Shown here one piece after another: positions 8,743 to 18,971 of a DNA stretch of 64,000 nucleotides. Location of the stretch: assembly GCA_020722565.1 (NCBI GenBank), contig DYKO01000011.1, positions 29,127-93,126 of the forward strand. Reading direction: 5' to 3'. The position numbers were made by a program, and so were the translations under genes. A model generated the notes under the pieces. The model ran no database searches and had not been told where the DNA came from. It saw nothing but the letters and a program-made list of their open reading frames with translations. Every line of letters begins with the position of its first letter. Positions within the stretch are counted from its first letter, which is position 1. The DNA comes from Rikenella microfusus. Its GTDB lineage: Bacteria > Bacteroidota > Bacteroidia > Bacteroidales > Tenuifilaceae.

Positions 8743-9552
8743 ATGAAAAGGGGTGTTTTAAAATTAGTGGCAAGCTACTTGGTGTTTCGTAAAGAATCAT
8801 TACCTAAGGGAGGTCACGGAATACATTCGCCATTTGTATTCGATCTTTATACAAATATTATTGCAAGGGAAGAGCGCAATACGTTTTTTGAAGTAATTGA
8901 GGGCTACCGTAAGGAACTTTTAAAATGTGATATTGGCATAATTAGGAAGTCCATAGCTGAGAGCCTTAATGGTGGATTCCGAGGCGAACTGGTTAAGTTA
9001 AGCCGTTTGGCAAACTTAGTAGCGGTTCCCCCTCACCTGGGCAGATTACTGTTTAGGCTGGTTAACCATTTTAATCCAGCCAATACAATTGAACTTGGCA
9101 CCTCAGTTGGGATAAGTTCCCTATATTTGGCACTTGGGAATCCCAATGGTAAGCTCTACACTATTGAGGGCGATGAAGCGGTTTATGGAATTGCTAGTAA
9201 GCGCTTTGAATTGTTTCATCTAAATAATGTTCATGCCATTTGTGGCACGTTTGAAACAGAACTGCCTAAACTGGTTAAGGAATTGGATTCTGTCGATTTT
9301 GTATTTATTGATGGCGATCATAACGGGAGTAAACTTTTGCAGTATTTTGACATCATACTACCGAAGCTTAACGAAAATTCGGTTGTTGTAATTGATGATA
9401 TCCGATGGAGCGATGAAATGGAAGATGCATGGAGAGCAATAAGTACCAACAAAAGAGCTTCGGTTTCCATTGATATTTTCCGCTGCGGGGTGTTATTTTT
9501 TAGGGCTGGTATTGTTAAGCAAAATTTTATATTGAGATATGGTCCATACTAA
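8743..9552 (+). CDS. Class I SAM-dependent methyltransferase
   Basis: This 269-residue protein has a Rossmann-type methyltransferase core: motif I TIELGTSVGISSLYLAL (about residue 115), an acidic end of strand 2 (LYTIEGDE), motif FVFIDGDHNGSKLLQYF (about 190) and VVVIDDIRWSDEMEDAW. This layout resembles O-methyltransferases of the catechol/caffeoyl-CoA type. The N-terminal 90 residues (ending VPPHLGRLLFRLV) are conserved in Bacteroidota relatives as I recall them. The substrate is not indicated. It is 21 bases upstream of the ABC ATPase gene, so the two are probably co-transcribed. Confidence 0.8.
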   Translation: MKRGVLKLVASYLVFRKESLPKGGHGIHSPFVFDLYTNIIAREERNTFFEVIEGYRKELLKCDIGIIRKSIAESLNGGFRGELVKLSRLANLVAVPPHLGRLLFRLVNHFNPANTIELGTSVGISSLYLALGNPNGKLYTIEGDEAVYGIASKRFELFHLNNVHAICGTFETELPKLVKELDSVDFVFIDGDHNGSKLLQYFDIILPKLNENSVVVIDDIRWSDEMEDAWRAISTNKRASVSIDIFRCGVLFFRAGIVKQNFILRYGPY

Positions 9553-9573
9553 ATCTAATAATTTAAAACGGCA

Positions 9574-10305
9574 ATGAGTAAGTACGATTTAATAAGTATT
9601 CACAACATTAAAAAGTACTACTCGGTTGGTAGTGTTGTGGTTAAAGCATTAAAAGGAGTTGATTTATCAATTGCAAAAAATGAATATGTTGCCATTATGG
9701 GACCATCCGGTTCCGGTAAATCCACATTGATGAACATTTTGGGCTGCCTGGACACCCCCTCAAACGGTACCTATATACTCAACGGAACCGATGTGAGCAA
9801 GCTATCCGATGATCGATTGGCTGAAATAAGAAATAAAGAGATTGGCTTTGTTTTTCAGACATTTAACCTCTTGCCGCGTTACACCGCCCTCGATAATGTT
9901 ATGCTACCCTTAATTTATGCTGGTATCCCCAAACACGAACGTATTGAAATGGCCAAAATGGCACTCAGTAATGTAGGTCTTGCCGATAGAATGAATCACA
10001 AGCCCAATGAGCTATCGGGTGGTCAGCGCCAACGTGTTGCTGTGGCAAGAGCCCTGGTGAATAACCCTTCCATTATTCTAGCCGACGAACCTACTGGTAA
10101 CCTCGATACTAAAACATCAATTGATATCATGAACCTTTTTGAGGATATATACGAACAAGGAAATACCATAATTTTGGTTACACACGAGGAGGACATTGCT
10201 CGACATGCCCGCCGTATTGTCAGGCTAAGGGATGGGTTAATTGAATCCGATGATGAAAATCCTAATCCTGTTTTACACCAAAAGGTTATTCTGAATGAAC
10301 AATAA
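9574..10305 (+). CDS. ABC transporter ATP-binding protein, MacB/LolD type
   Basis: The 243-residue ATPase has Walker [10 protein letters not shown] (about residues 44-52), Q-loop [20 protein letters not shown], signature [15 protein letters not shown] and Walker [13 protein letters not shown], then the H-loop [13 protein letters not shown]. The sequence class is that of MacB, FtsE and LolD, which power permeases moving lipoproteins, peptides or drugs by a mechanical mechanism. No permease gene is adjacent in the window, so its partner must be elsewhere. Co-transcribed with the methyltransferase. Confidence 0.9.
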   Translation: MSKYDLISIHNIKKYYSVGSVVVKALKGVDLSIAKNEYVAIMGPSGSGKSTLMNILGCLDTPSNGTYILNGTDVSKLSDDRLAEIRNKEIGFVFQTFNLLPRYTALDNVMLPLIYAGIPKHERIEMAKMALSNVGLADRMNHKPNELSGGQRQRVAVARALVNNPSIILADEPTGNLDTKTSIDIMNLFEDIYEQGNTIILVTHEEDIARHARRIVRLRDGLIESDDENPNPVLHQKVILNEQ

Positions 10306-10343
10306 ACTGGAGCTCCTGTTCCTTTAGTTAAACCTTTTTTTAA

Positions 10344-10373
10344 TTGGATTGCAATCTAATAAACTTATATTAG
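10344..10373 (+). promoter_or_regulatory. Putative promoter for the adenosyltransferase gene
   Basis: TTGG at 10344-10347, an 18-base spacer, and TATATTAG at 10366-10373, one base off TAnnTTTG; 25 bases before the ATG at 10399. Confidence 0.4.
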
Positions 10374-10398
10374 CATTGCATTTTAACTCATTATATAA

Positions 10399-10947
10399 AT
10401 GAAGATATATACTAAAACTGGCGATAAGGGAACAACCTCACTAATTGGAGGTGCCCGCGTACCAAAGTATCACCCAAGGATTGAAACCTACGGAACTGTT
10501 GATGAACTCATAGCTTTTACAGGTTTACTTCGTGATCAGCCCATCGATGGCCATACCAAAGAGGTGATAATTTTCATTCAGGACCGGTTGATGAATTGCG
10601 CCTCAATTTTGGCAGCCGATTGCACCAATTGCAAAATTCGAATCCCTAAAATTGAGGACGAAGATATTCGCCGTATAGAATCGGAAATTGATGATATGGA
10701 TGCCCAACTGGAACCCCTTACTTCTTTTCTTCTTCCCGGGGGGCACCAGGCTGTATCGGTTTGCCATGTTTGCCGAACGGTTTGCCGCAGGGCTGAGCGT
10801 TTAGCCACTCGGTTAGCCGAGGAAACCCCTTTACCGGAGAATCTCATAATCTTCCTAAATCGCCTCAGCGATTACTTTTTCACCCTTTCACGAAAACTTG
10901 GCAAAGATTTTGGTGTGGAGCAAATATTATGGCGCCCTAACCTGTAA
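10399..10947 (+). CDS. Cob(I)alamin adenosyltransferase, PduO type
   Basis: The 182-residue enzyme transfers the adenosyl group of ATP to reduced corrinoid, giving coenzyme B12. The N-terminal ATP-binding loop of the PduO family, MKIYTKTGDKGTTSLIGG, and the following YGTVDELIAFTGLLRD are clear, as is the C-terminal CRTVCRRAERLATRL helix. Length matches the family's single-domain form. No other cobalamin gene and no recognisable cobalamin riboswitch lie in the window, so it probably supports salvage for a B12-dependent enzyme elsewhere. Confidence 0.93.
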   Translation: MKIYTKTGDKGTTSLIGGARVPKYHPRIETYGTVDELIAFTGLLRDQPIDGHTKEVIIFIQDRLMNCASILAADCTNCKIRIPKIEDEDIRRIESEIDDMDAQLEPLTSFLLPGGHQAVSVCHVCRTVCRRAERLATRLAEETPLPENLIIFLNRLSDYFFTLSRKLGKDFGVEQILWRPNL

Positions 10948-10961
10948 TTTCAAAAAAGTTT

Positions 10962-10969
10962 TATATTTG
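10962..10969 (+). promoter_or_regulatory. Putative -7 promoter element for the DUF2795 gene
   Basis: TATATTTG, a perfect TAnnTTTG, 55 bases before the chosen ATG. Confidence 0.4.
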
Positions 10970-11024
10970 CCTTAATATCGGATTTTGTAGGTTATTGATA
11001 TACAGAATTTTAAACTTTATAGCT

Positions 11025-11246
11025 ATGTACTGGACATTAGAACTGGCATCAAAATTAGAAGATGCACCCTGGCCAGCAACAAAGGATGAGTTAATTGATT
11101 ACGCAATTCGTTCAGGTGCTCCTCTGGAGGTTATTGAAAACCTGCAGGAACTTGAAGATGAGAACGAAATTTACGAAAGTATTGAAGATATCTGGCCTGA
11201 TTATCCTACGAAAGAGGACTTCCTATTTAATGAAGATGAGTATTAA
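11025..11246 (+). CDS. DUF2795 small acidic protein
   Basis: The 73-residue acidic protein starts MYWTLELASKLEDAPWPATK and contains DELIDYAIRSGAPLEVIENL, the conserved core of DUF2795, with a strongly acidic tail (IWPDYPTKEDFLFNEDEY). Close relatives are widespread in Bacteroidota and lack a known function. The frame extends 10 codons upstream, but the ATG at 11025 begins exactly at the conserved sequence. It ends 5 bases before a bidirectional terminator shared with the convergent OstA-like gene. Confidence 0.85.
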   Translation: MYWTLELASKLEDAPWPATKDELIDYAIRSGAPLEVIENLQELEDENEIYESIEDIWPDYPTKEDFLFNEDEY

Positions 11247-11251
11247 AACAA

Positions 11252-11276
11252 AAAAGGAGAGGTTACCTCTCCTTTT
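11252..11276. terminator. Bidirectional terminator, overlapping the stop of the OstA-like gene
   Basis: Eleven-base perfect stem (11252-11262 and 11266-11276) with loop TTA. On the minus strand it is followed by TTTGTTTTAATA, a good U-tract, so it closes the guaB-to-OstA operon; on the plus strand the T run is short. The loop is the TAA stop codon of the minus-strand gene. Confidence 0.8.
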
Positions 11277-12885
11277 CGTATGATTTTAATATATTCTGCA
11301 TTTCCCTTTTACGAAGAGCTTCGCCCTTTTCTTCGGGTTGTGCCCTGAAATTCATTGGAACAATGGCATACTTATCCATCGGACGTTTGTCACCCAGCCA
11401 TTTGAATCCTTTTAATGTAATATCTTCTTGCTCAGCTTTCTCAATAGGGTAGAGATTTGAAATGGGTTTTTCGCGGAAGGTTATCCTACTAACCTTGTTT
11501 CCCTTAACTAGTATTGAAATTTTAGCACTTTCGGATCTATTGGCCATAGTTAACAGGTTCCCATCCCTTATGAAGTAAATTGCTTGTCCATTGCCGTTTA
11601 TGTCTATTTTGTTTACCTTACCATCGATGAAATGGGCAATGATATTTTTACCTTTTATTTGGTTGTAATAGCTATTTTCTTCAAAGGAGGTAATAAATGC
11701 ATTTCCATCAAAGTTCATGCGTTTTAACTTATTCTCGCTTGTGAGTATGCTGATTTTATCGGCTGTAATCTGATTGCTCTCATTCCAAAGAATGGGATTA
11801 ACATACATATCGATAACCGAATCTCTGGTGTTGTATATAAGTGAATCGCAAGTCCCCTGAACATCGGATCGGTAAAACATGACATTCCCCAAAGCCCTTA
11901 GGATTCTGTAGGTGGAATCGGTTGCGTTTTTTTTATTATCAGGATTTTTATTCGTAACTAACGTAAACCGGTTGGCTTTAAGAAACAGGCTGTCGTTGTT
12001 ATTAATCTGCATTAAGTAGGGGTTATCGGTTACTTCGGCTTGTTCGGTGTCCTGCCAGAAGTTGGCCTTTTGTCCATAGATGTATGCCCTATTAACAGTA
12101 TCAATCATAACAGCATTTCCAATAATTCGGGCATACTTTTTAGCTCGGTCGTAGAAAATATTGTCGCCAAAAATTTTATTATTTTTGTTCAGAATGTATG
12201 CATTTTGTTGGAGGTTTGTCTGGTCAATTTTTTTGTTATACCATCCCTTTTCGCAGTAAGCAAAATTATCTTTATTGAAAATATGGGTTGGCCCAAAGAA
12301 ACTTGAAAGTTCATTTTGGGTGTTGTAGGTAAGGGAATCGGTGTAAATGGTAACATCGGGGTTGGTCATTACCACTGAGCCAGCAAATGAAAACTGGTTG
12401 CTGTTACGGTTATAGTATCCGCGCTGGCTTGTGAGCTTAGAGTCGCTTGTGGTAATTACACCAGGGGATGTATAGTAGGCGCGGTTAGTTTTTGAGTTAA
12501 AGAAGAGGGTTTGGGTAACCAGTGTTGCATCTTCATCAACAAGGGTAACCTCCCTGCCCGTGATTTTCCCTGATGAGGTTTTACCGTCAAAGTATAGGGT
12601 TTCTCCAGTTATTGTTGTTTTTCCCTGGTTAATCCTAACTTTCCCAAAAGCATTGAACCAGTTATCTTCGGGGTTATGGTAGGCACTATCGCAAACAATT
12701 CGAGTGTTTTCGTGTTGGAATCGAACATTACCAATGTAACGAATAATTTTTTGCCCGTTAAGGTTGAGGTTTTTCATACTTTGAGCACCCTCGAATCTTA
12801 TACGGGTTTTTTGCTGAGGGAATCCCGTTACTCCTATTCCAGCTATAAGAGTAACAAGAAGAAAAATGCGGTAAGGGGTATTCAT
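11263..12885 (-). CDS. OstA/LptA-like protein of LPS transport
   Basis: From the ATG at 12885 the product has 540 residues and a signal peptide (YRIFLLVTLIAGIGVTG). Repeated beta-strand units of the OstA/LptA type fill the body: IRYIGNVRFQHENTRIVCDS, FNAFGKVRINQGKTTITGE, FSFAGSVVMTNPDVTIYTDS and NVMFYRSDVQGTCDS. These beta-jellyroll repeats bridge the periplasm and carry lipopolysaccharide in characterised systems. An upstream in-frame start would overlap surA and lacks a signal peptide. It is last in the operon guaB, PPIase, SurA-like lipoprotein, surA, ostA, which suits a role in outer-membrane assembly. LptA-like versus LptD-like N-terminal function is not settled. Confidence 0.85.
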   Translation of the reverse strand: MNTPYRIFLLVTLIAGIGVTGFPQQKTRIRFEGAQSMKNLNLNGQKIIRYIGNVRFQHENTRIVCDSAYHNPEDNWFNAFGKVRINQGKTTITGETLYFDGKTSSGKITGREVTLVDEDATLVTQTLFFNSKTNRAYYTSPGVITTSDSKLTSQRGYYNRNSNQFSFAGSVVMTNPDVTIYTDSLTYNTQNELSSFFGPTHIFNKDNFAYCEKGWYNKKIDQTNLQQNAYILNKNNKIFGDNIFYDRAKKYARIIGNAVMIDTVNRAYIYGQKANFWQDTEQAEVTDNPYLMQINNNDSLFLKANRFTLVTNKNPDNKKNATDSTYRILRALGNVMFYRSDVQGTCDSLIYNTRDSVIDMYVNPILWNESNQITADKISILTSENKLKRMNFDGNAFITSFEENSYYNQIKGKNIIAHFIDGKVNKIDINGNGQAIYFIRDGNLLTMANRSESAKISILVKGNKVSRITFREKPISNLYPIEKAEQEDITLKGFKWLGDKRPMDKYAIVPMNFRAQPEEKGEALRKREMQNILKSYEKER

Positions 12886-12907
12886 CAATATAAAATATAA
12901 AACCTTC

Positions 12908-14257
12908 CTACTTAATCCATCCTTTGGTTTCAAATTCGCAGTTTCTAAAATCCTCATCAATCCTAATGAATACTGATTTTATTTTCTTTGCAAGCCATTC
13001 TCTTAGTATTTCGTTTTCCTTGTCAGCCTTAGCCATAGATTGGATCTTATCGTAATCATCCTTAAGGTTTGCCTTATGTGCTGGTACTATTCGTTTCACT
13101 TTGATAATTTTGAAAACAACGTTGGCGTGTTCATCGCGCGATTCAAAAGGAACGCTGAATTCACCGGGTTTAAGGTCCTTTATGGCATAAAAGTCGGAGG
13201 GTTGTAGGTGCTCTTTCTCAAAAAGCGATGTTCCCGTATAGGGATTAATCATTAACCCCTTGTTGAGGTTCGATTTTTTATCTTCGGAAAACTTAAAGGT
13301 GGCATCATCAAAGGTTATGCTATCGGCTTTAATAAGTGTGGCAATGCTATCAAGTTTCTCAATGGCTTTTGCTAGTAGGTCAGATGAGAACTGGGGTTTA
13401 AGCAGGATGTGGCGAACATTAACCTGATCGTTACGCCGTTCAATCATCTGAATGATATGGAAACCGTACTCGGTTTCAACAACCTGGCTAATCTGCCCCT
13501 CCTTAAGGTTGAAAGCTGCATCGGCAAAGGCTTTTACCAGTTCTTCGCGCGAGCGGAAGCCCAATTCACCTCCTTTAATGGCCGAGGCCCTATCTTCTGA
13601 GTATAGCGCTGCAAGGGTTGAGAAACGCTCTCCGTTAAGAATTCTGTTTCTGATATTCAGCAACCTTTCCTTTGCCTCCAGTTTGGCTTTTTCAGCAGCA
13701 GGTGGAAATATCATTATTTGCTGTAGCTCGTACTGAAGCGGAATTTCTGGTAAGCTATCGGCAGGTATCTTCTTATAATACGATTTAACCTCTGATGGCG
13801 TGATTTTAACCTTATCCACAATCTTTTGCCGCATCTGTTGGGTTAGCTGCTGATCCCTAATGATTTGGCGCAAATCATCCTTTATTTCAAAAATTGGCTT
13901 CTTAAAGTAGTTTTCTAAGGCTTTTTCTGAACCAATTTGGTTGATGAAGTACTTTAGGCGGCGATCGAGTTCCATTTCAACGGAACTTTCATTAGTAGTT
14001 AAGCTGTCGATCTTTGCCTGGGTAATCAGCAATTTTTGAATAAGCAGCTGCTCAAATAGCTGGCATCGGTTTATATTTTCATCAGGGCTTCCCTGCATCT
14101 TGATTCTAAGAAGTTCTTGTTCAACGTCGGAGAGCAGAACTCTTTCATTTCCTACCACTGCAATAACTTTATCAATTACCTTTGCATCCTGTGGCTTAGC
14201 AGTGTAACCAATTGTAACAAAAATCGAAATAAAACTTAAAAATTGTAATGCTTTCAT
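12908..14257 (-). CDS. surA: SurA-like periplasmic chaperone/peptidyl-prolyl isomerase
   Basis: The 449-residue protein has a signal peptide (FLSFISIFVTIGYTA), an N-terminal SurA-type helical domain (KVIAVVGNERVLLSDVEQEL to about residue 165) and two parvulin-like domains: the first clearly PpiC-like with GGELGFRSREELVKAF and a VVETEYGFHIIQMIER end, the second (about 285-390) more divergent. SurA escorts unfolded outer-membrane proteins through the periplasm. The stop lies 23 bases before the chosen OstA-like start, and a third PPIase-related gene lies upstream in the same operon. Confidence 0.88.
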   Translation of the reverse strand: MKALQFLSFISIFVTIGYTAKPQDAKVIDKVIAVVGNERVLLSDVEQELLRIKMQGSPDENINRCQLFEQLLIQKLLITQAKIDSLTTNESSVEMELDRRLKYFINQIGSEKALENYFKKPIFEIKDDLRQIIRDQQLTQQMRQKIVDKVKITPSEVKSYYKKIPADSLPEIPLQYELQQIMIFPPAAEKAKLEAKERLLNIRNRILNGERFSTLAALYSEDRASAIKGGELGFRSREELVKAFADAAFNLKEGQISQVVETEYGFHIIQMIERRNDQVNVRHILLKPQFSSDLLAKAIEKLDSIATLIKADSITFDDATFKFSEDKKSNLNKGLMINPYTGTSLFEKEHLQPSDFYAIKDLKPGEFSVPFESRDEHANVVFKIIKVKRIVPAHKANLKDDYDKIQSMAKADKENEILREWLAKKIKSVFIRIDEDFRNCEFETKGWIK

Positions 14258-14334
14258 TTGCTCAAAATATTGATAAACAAATTATTAGCTCTATTCTTTG
14301 GATTGATTTTGGTTAATTCAATAAACTAGATCGC

Positions 14335-15177
14335 CTATTTAAAAATTTCAAAACTTTTATCATCTCGTGCTTTAATGTATATATTTCGTTCCAGTTGTTC
14401 TATAAGTTTTTGCTTCCTTGAGTTTAGAATGAACTGCCGGAGCTCGTTGGTGGTGTACTCTAAAGGAGCAATTTCTCCTTGTAGCTTTACCTCTTTTACC
14501 GAAACTAGATAGATGTAGCTACCATCCTCCATCTCAACGTAGCCGCGGGTAAAAACCTGTTCTATATTCTCAACGGGGTAGGGTAGCTGGCGACTTATAA
14601 CTGAAAAGGGAACCCATTGATCGTTAAAGAAATCGTAGTTGGTAGCTGCCTGGTAGGCTAGATTATCGAGTAGCTGAATATCTTCCTGACGTTTTGAACG
14701 GTAGATTTCCTTAATTTTGTTTGATTGTGGTGCTTCCTTTCGAAGTTTAATAAAAAGCGCTTTAACTATAGGCTCGGATAAAAGGAAATTTCCCTTATTG
14801 GCAAGGTAGTAATCCTTGATCTCTGATTCCTTAATTACGGTGTCAATTTTTTCATTGATATATGCTTGCTCAAACTTGTGAATGAGTAGCGAAGCTCTAT
14901 AGTCTTCGAGTTGTCGGGCAACATTTTTTTGTTTTTCGGTAAGGTTGTTTTCCGCTTGTTTGAGTAGCAGCTGGATTTGAATCCATTTTTCAATATATGA
15001 TTGAGTAATCAAAATGCTATCCTCTTTGCCGACATTTGTTAGAAAGATATTTTGAATATCCGACTGATACAGGTATTTATCGTAAACCCTGGCAACAGGC
15101 CTGCTTTTCTCGGTTTGCTGGCACGACAACAGAAATGCCGGGAGTAAGTAGCAGAGTATTTTGAATTGTTTCATCAT
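14335..15177 (-). CDS. SurA/PrsA-like periplasmic lipoprotein without a clear parvulin domain
   Basis: About 280 residues from the MM start (15177 or 15174), with a lipoprotein signal KILCYLLPAFLLSC. The N-terminal helical region (ARVYDKYLYQSDI, then ESYIEKWIQ-type and RQLEDYRASLLIHKFEQAYI) resembles the SurA/PrsA chaperone domain. The expected parvulin signature GG-L-(G/P) is not seen in the middle part, so isomerase activity is doubtful. It lies between two parvulin genes in the same operon, which suggests a dedicated folding role for outer-membrane or secreted proteins. The assignment is by similarity of layout and context. Confidence 0.7.
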   Translation of the reverse strand: MMKQFKILCYLLPAFLLSCQQTEKSRPVARVYDKYLYQSDIQNIFLTNVGKEDSILITQSYIEKWIQIQLLLKQAENNLTEKQKNVARQLEDYRASLLIHKFEQAYINEKIDTVIKESEIKDYYLANKGNFLLSEPIVKALFIKLRKEAPQSNKIKEIYRSKRQEDIQLLDNLAYQAATNYDFFNDQWVPFSVISRQLPYPVENIEQVFTRGYVEMEDGSYIYLVSVKEVKLQGEIAPLEYTTNELRQFILNSRKQKLIEQLERNIYIKARDDKSFEIFK

Positions 15178-15274
15178 CGTAAAATTCAATTTTTTAAGGT
15201 GTGATTAAGCACTCGTGTTGATGATTTAATTTAAGTTATGTTTGAACTGTTCAAAACATAGGGGCATAATATGG

Positions 15275-17281
15275 TTATTGTGAAAGATTCTTAACCAGTT
15301 GTTCATAAACCTCTGAATTAACCGACACTGGGTATTTGGATTTAAGCTCATCAATCCACATCTTTTCGATGAGGTTCTGGTAATCGGTAACTACTTCGGC
15401 TCTGCATTCTTCAAGGTTTTTGGGTTGGTTGGCAGCAACCTTGTTTATTTGAATAATTTTGTAGGTGCCATCGGTAGGATGTTCGAACTTAACGTTTCGA
15501 TCCCATTTATCGTAATTGGCAACAATGGAGTCGTTGGGAGATGTAATATTTTGACTATACGACAGAATATCTCCTTTTTTATTTATCTGAATGGCCAGGT
15601 CAAAAGGGGTAAGATAATTTTTGCTAAGCAGTTTTTTATGAACCTTTTTAGCAACGCTGGCGTCGGATGTTTGGTAAAGTGTGTAATGTACTCTTTGATT
15701 CCAAACATAATTATTTCTGTTCTGTTCAAAGTACTGGGCTAGGGCAACAGAATCCTGAACTTTGTTCCAAATCATCTGGTTCGATATTTCAAACAAAAGC
15801 ATCCCCTCGAGGTATTCCTTTGCCAATTGTTTGAACTCTAGATATTTTTCAGGAAGCAACGATTTTTCTGTTTCCAGAATGGTTTGGGTTATCCATTCTT
15901 TGAATATGTTATGGGCGAATATAGGAATGGGTTGTTGCCTTATGAGTTGCTGATTTTTAGCAATATATTCCAAAAAATCAGAAAGTTTGAAGTCTATTCC
16001 ATTGAGAGTTATCAGTGAGGGGTTGGTTTTGAGTTCAGGAGTAGTCCATTTGTTTTTGTAGAGCGATGAATCCAAAAGGTTTATTACGGTTTTATCGAAA
16101 TCGATGGGATTTTCCTTATACCTATAGCTAATTTTTAACTTATTAATGAATGATTCGCGCATCAGCATGCTTCGGCTATCTCGGCTTATAAGGTTTTTAA
16201 TATCCGGAAGCATCTCTTCAAAGTTGCCGGGTAATTTACGGTCAATGAGCTTTACCACATGCCAGCCAAATGCGGTTTGAAAGGGTTGTGAAATTTCACC
16301 AATTTTGTCGAGCGAAAAGGCAACCTGTTCAAATTCGGGAATTATTTGACCCGAACGAATCCATGGTAGTTCACCGCCATTGGGTGCAGAGCTGTTGTCC
16401 TGCGACTCGGCTTTGGCTACAGCGGCAAAGTCTTCGCCCTTTACCAGTCTGTTGTGAATAGCTACAATTTTTTGCCGGGCATCCTCAATTTGTTGGGGTG
16501 AAGCGTTGGGTTGAGTTTTTATCATGATATGGGCAATTTTGATTTGCCCTTTTGTTGGACGGCGATCATGAACCTTAATGATGTGGTAACCGAAACGTGT
16601 GCGTACCGGCATTGAAACCGAATCGATAGGGGTGCTATATGCAGTTGATTCAAATGGGTACACCATTTGAAAGGCAGAAAACCAGCCAAGGTAACCATTG
16701 TTGCGGTTTACCGATGGGTCGTTACTCATCTCCAGTGCAACTTTCCCAAATGGTTCTCCTTTGGTTATTCTTTTTCGAGCCTCAAGGGCCTTTTGATAGT
16801 ACTTGATGGTATCGGAAGGGAGAGTATTGTCGGGAATGTTAATAAGTATATGGCTGGCGCTAACTTCCTCCTGCATACGTTGATAGGCTTCACCCGTCAG
16901 CCTATTGAATGCTTCTTTATCTATTAGGTACGATTGGGCGAGTTGGTCAATGTAGCCGTTGTACTCGCTAATAAAACTGGGTAACGTATCGATGCCAGCA
17001 TCACAGGCTGCTTGTACCTTTAACTTGAAATTTATAAAGAGGTTAAGGTATTCATCAAGCGTTTCTTTGCTGATTTTTGTTCCCGTAGCACCGGTGTTTT
17101 TAAGGTAAAGGTTGGTGAATTCTTCGGTGGTTATGGGTTGGTTATTAACTGTAAGAAGGATAGAATTTTTATGGGGCTGAGCAAAAAGCGATATCGTAAC
17201 AAATGCCCCAAAAATTTTGAGCCAATTACGTATTGCTACCATCATTGTTTTGCTTGTTTGAGTTTTATTCATATTCAACAT
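15275..17281 (-). CDS. Periplasmic peptidyl-prolyl isomerase with two parvulin domains
   Basis: The 668-residue protein has a signal-like stretch (LKIFGAFVTISLFAQ), an N-terminal SurA/PpiD-type helical domain, and two parvulin domains. The first has VSASHILINIPDN and NNGYLGWFSAFQMVYPFE; the second has IKIAHIMIKTQ, NGGELPWIRSGQIIPEFE and FGWHVVKLIDR. A long C-terminal region (about 380-668) follows with no recognised domain. Starts at 17281 and 17272 are both open; the signal sequence does not separate them. It begins 8-17 bases after guaB, so it is co-transcribed. A role in folding outer-membrane proteins is inferred from domains and operon. Confidence 0.85.
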   Translation of the reverse strand: MLNMNKTQTSKTMMVAIRNWLKIFGAFVTISLFAQPHKNSILLTVNNQPITTEEFTNLYLKNTGATGTKISKETLDEYLNLFINFKLKVQAACDAGIDTLPSFISEYNGYIDQLAQSYLIDKEAFNRLTGEAYQRMQEEVSASHILINIPDNTLPSDTIKYYQKALEARKRITKGEPFGKVALEMSNDPSVNRNNGYLGWFSAFQMVYPFESTAYSTPIDSVSMPVRTRFGYHIIKVHDRRPTKGQIKIAHIMIKTQPNASPQQIEDARQKIVAIHNRLVKGEDFAAVAKAESQDNSSAPNGGELPWIRSGQIIPEFEQVAFSLDKIGEISQPFQTAFGWHVVKLIDRKLPGNFEEMLPDIKNLISRDSRSMLMRESFINKLKISYRYKENPIDFDKTVINLLDSSLYKNKWTTPELKTNPSLITLNGIDFKLSDFLEYIAKNQQLIRQQPIPIFAHNIFKEWITQTILETEKSLLPEKYLEFKQLAKEYLEGMLLFEISNQMIWNKVQDSVALAQYFEQNRNNYVWNQRVHYTLYQTSDASVAKKVHKKLLSKNYLTPFDLAIQINKKGDILSYSQNITSPNDSIVANYDKWDRNVKFEHPTDGTYKIIQINKVAANQPKNLEECRAEVVTDYQNLIEKMWIDELKSKYPVSVNSEVYEQLVKNLSQ

Positions 17282-17289
17282 GGATAAAT

Positions 17290-18804
<1,515 letters not shown>

Positions 18805-18971
18805 TTACAAAAAAAAGATATACCTGCAATTACCTCCTGGGCTTCTATGCATTTGGTCTGTTATTTTTTTGCAAAATTACTTGTCAACATGTATGGGTAA
18901 TTAGAAAAAAATTGTAGCAGGTTGCATTCTTATTTTTAAAAAAATGTAAATTGTTGTTTGAAAAAAAATCG

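Noticed and set aside
10306..10398. Cobalamin riboswitch before the adenosyltransferase gene
   Set aside because: The spacer is under 100 bases and shows no B12-box-like sequence or suitable fold.
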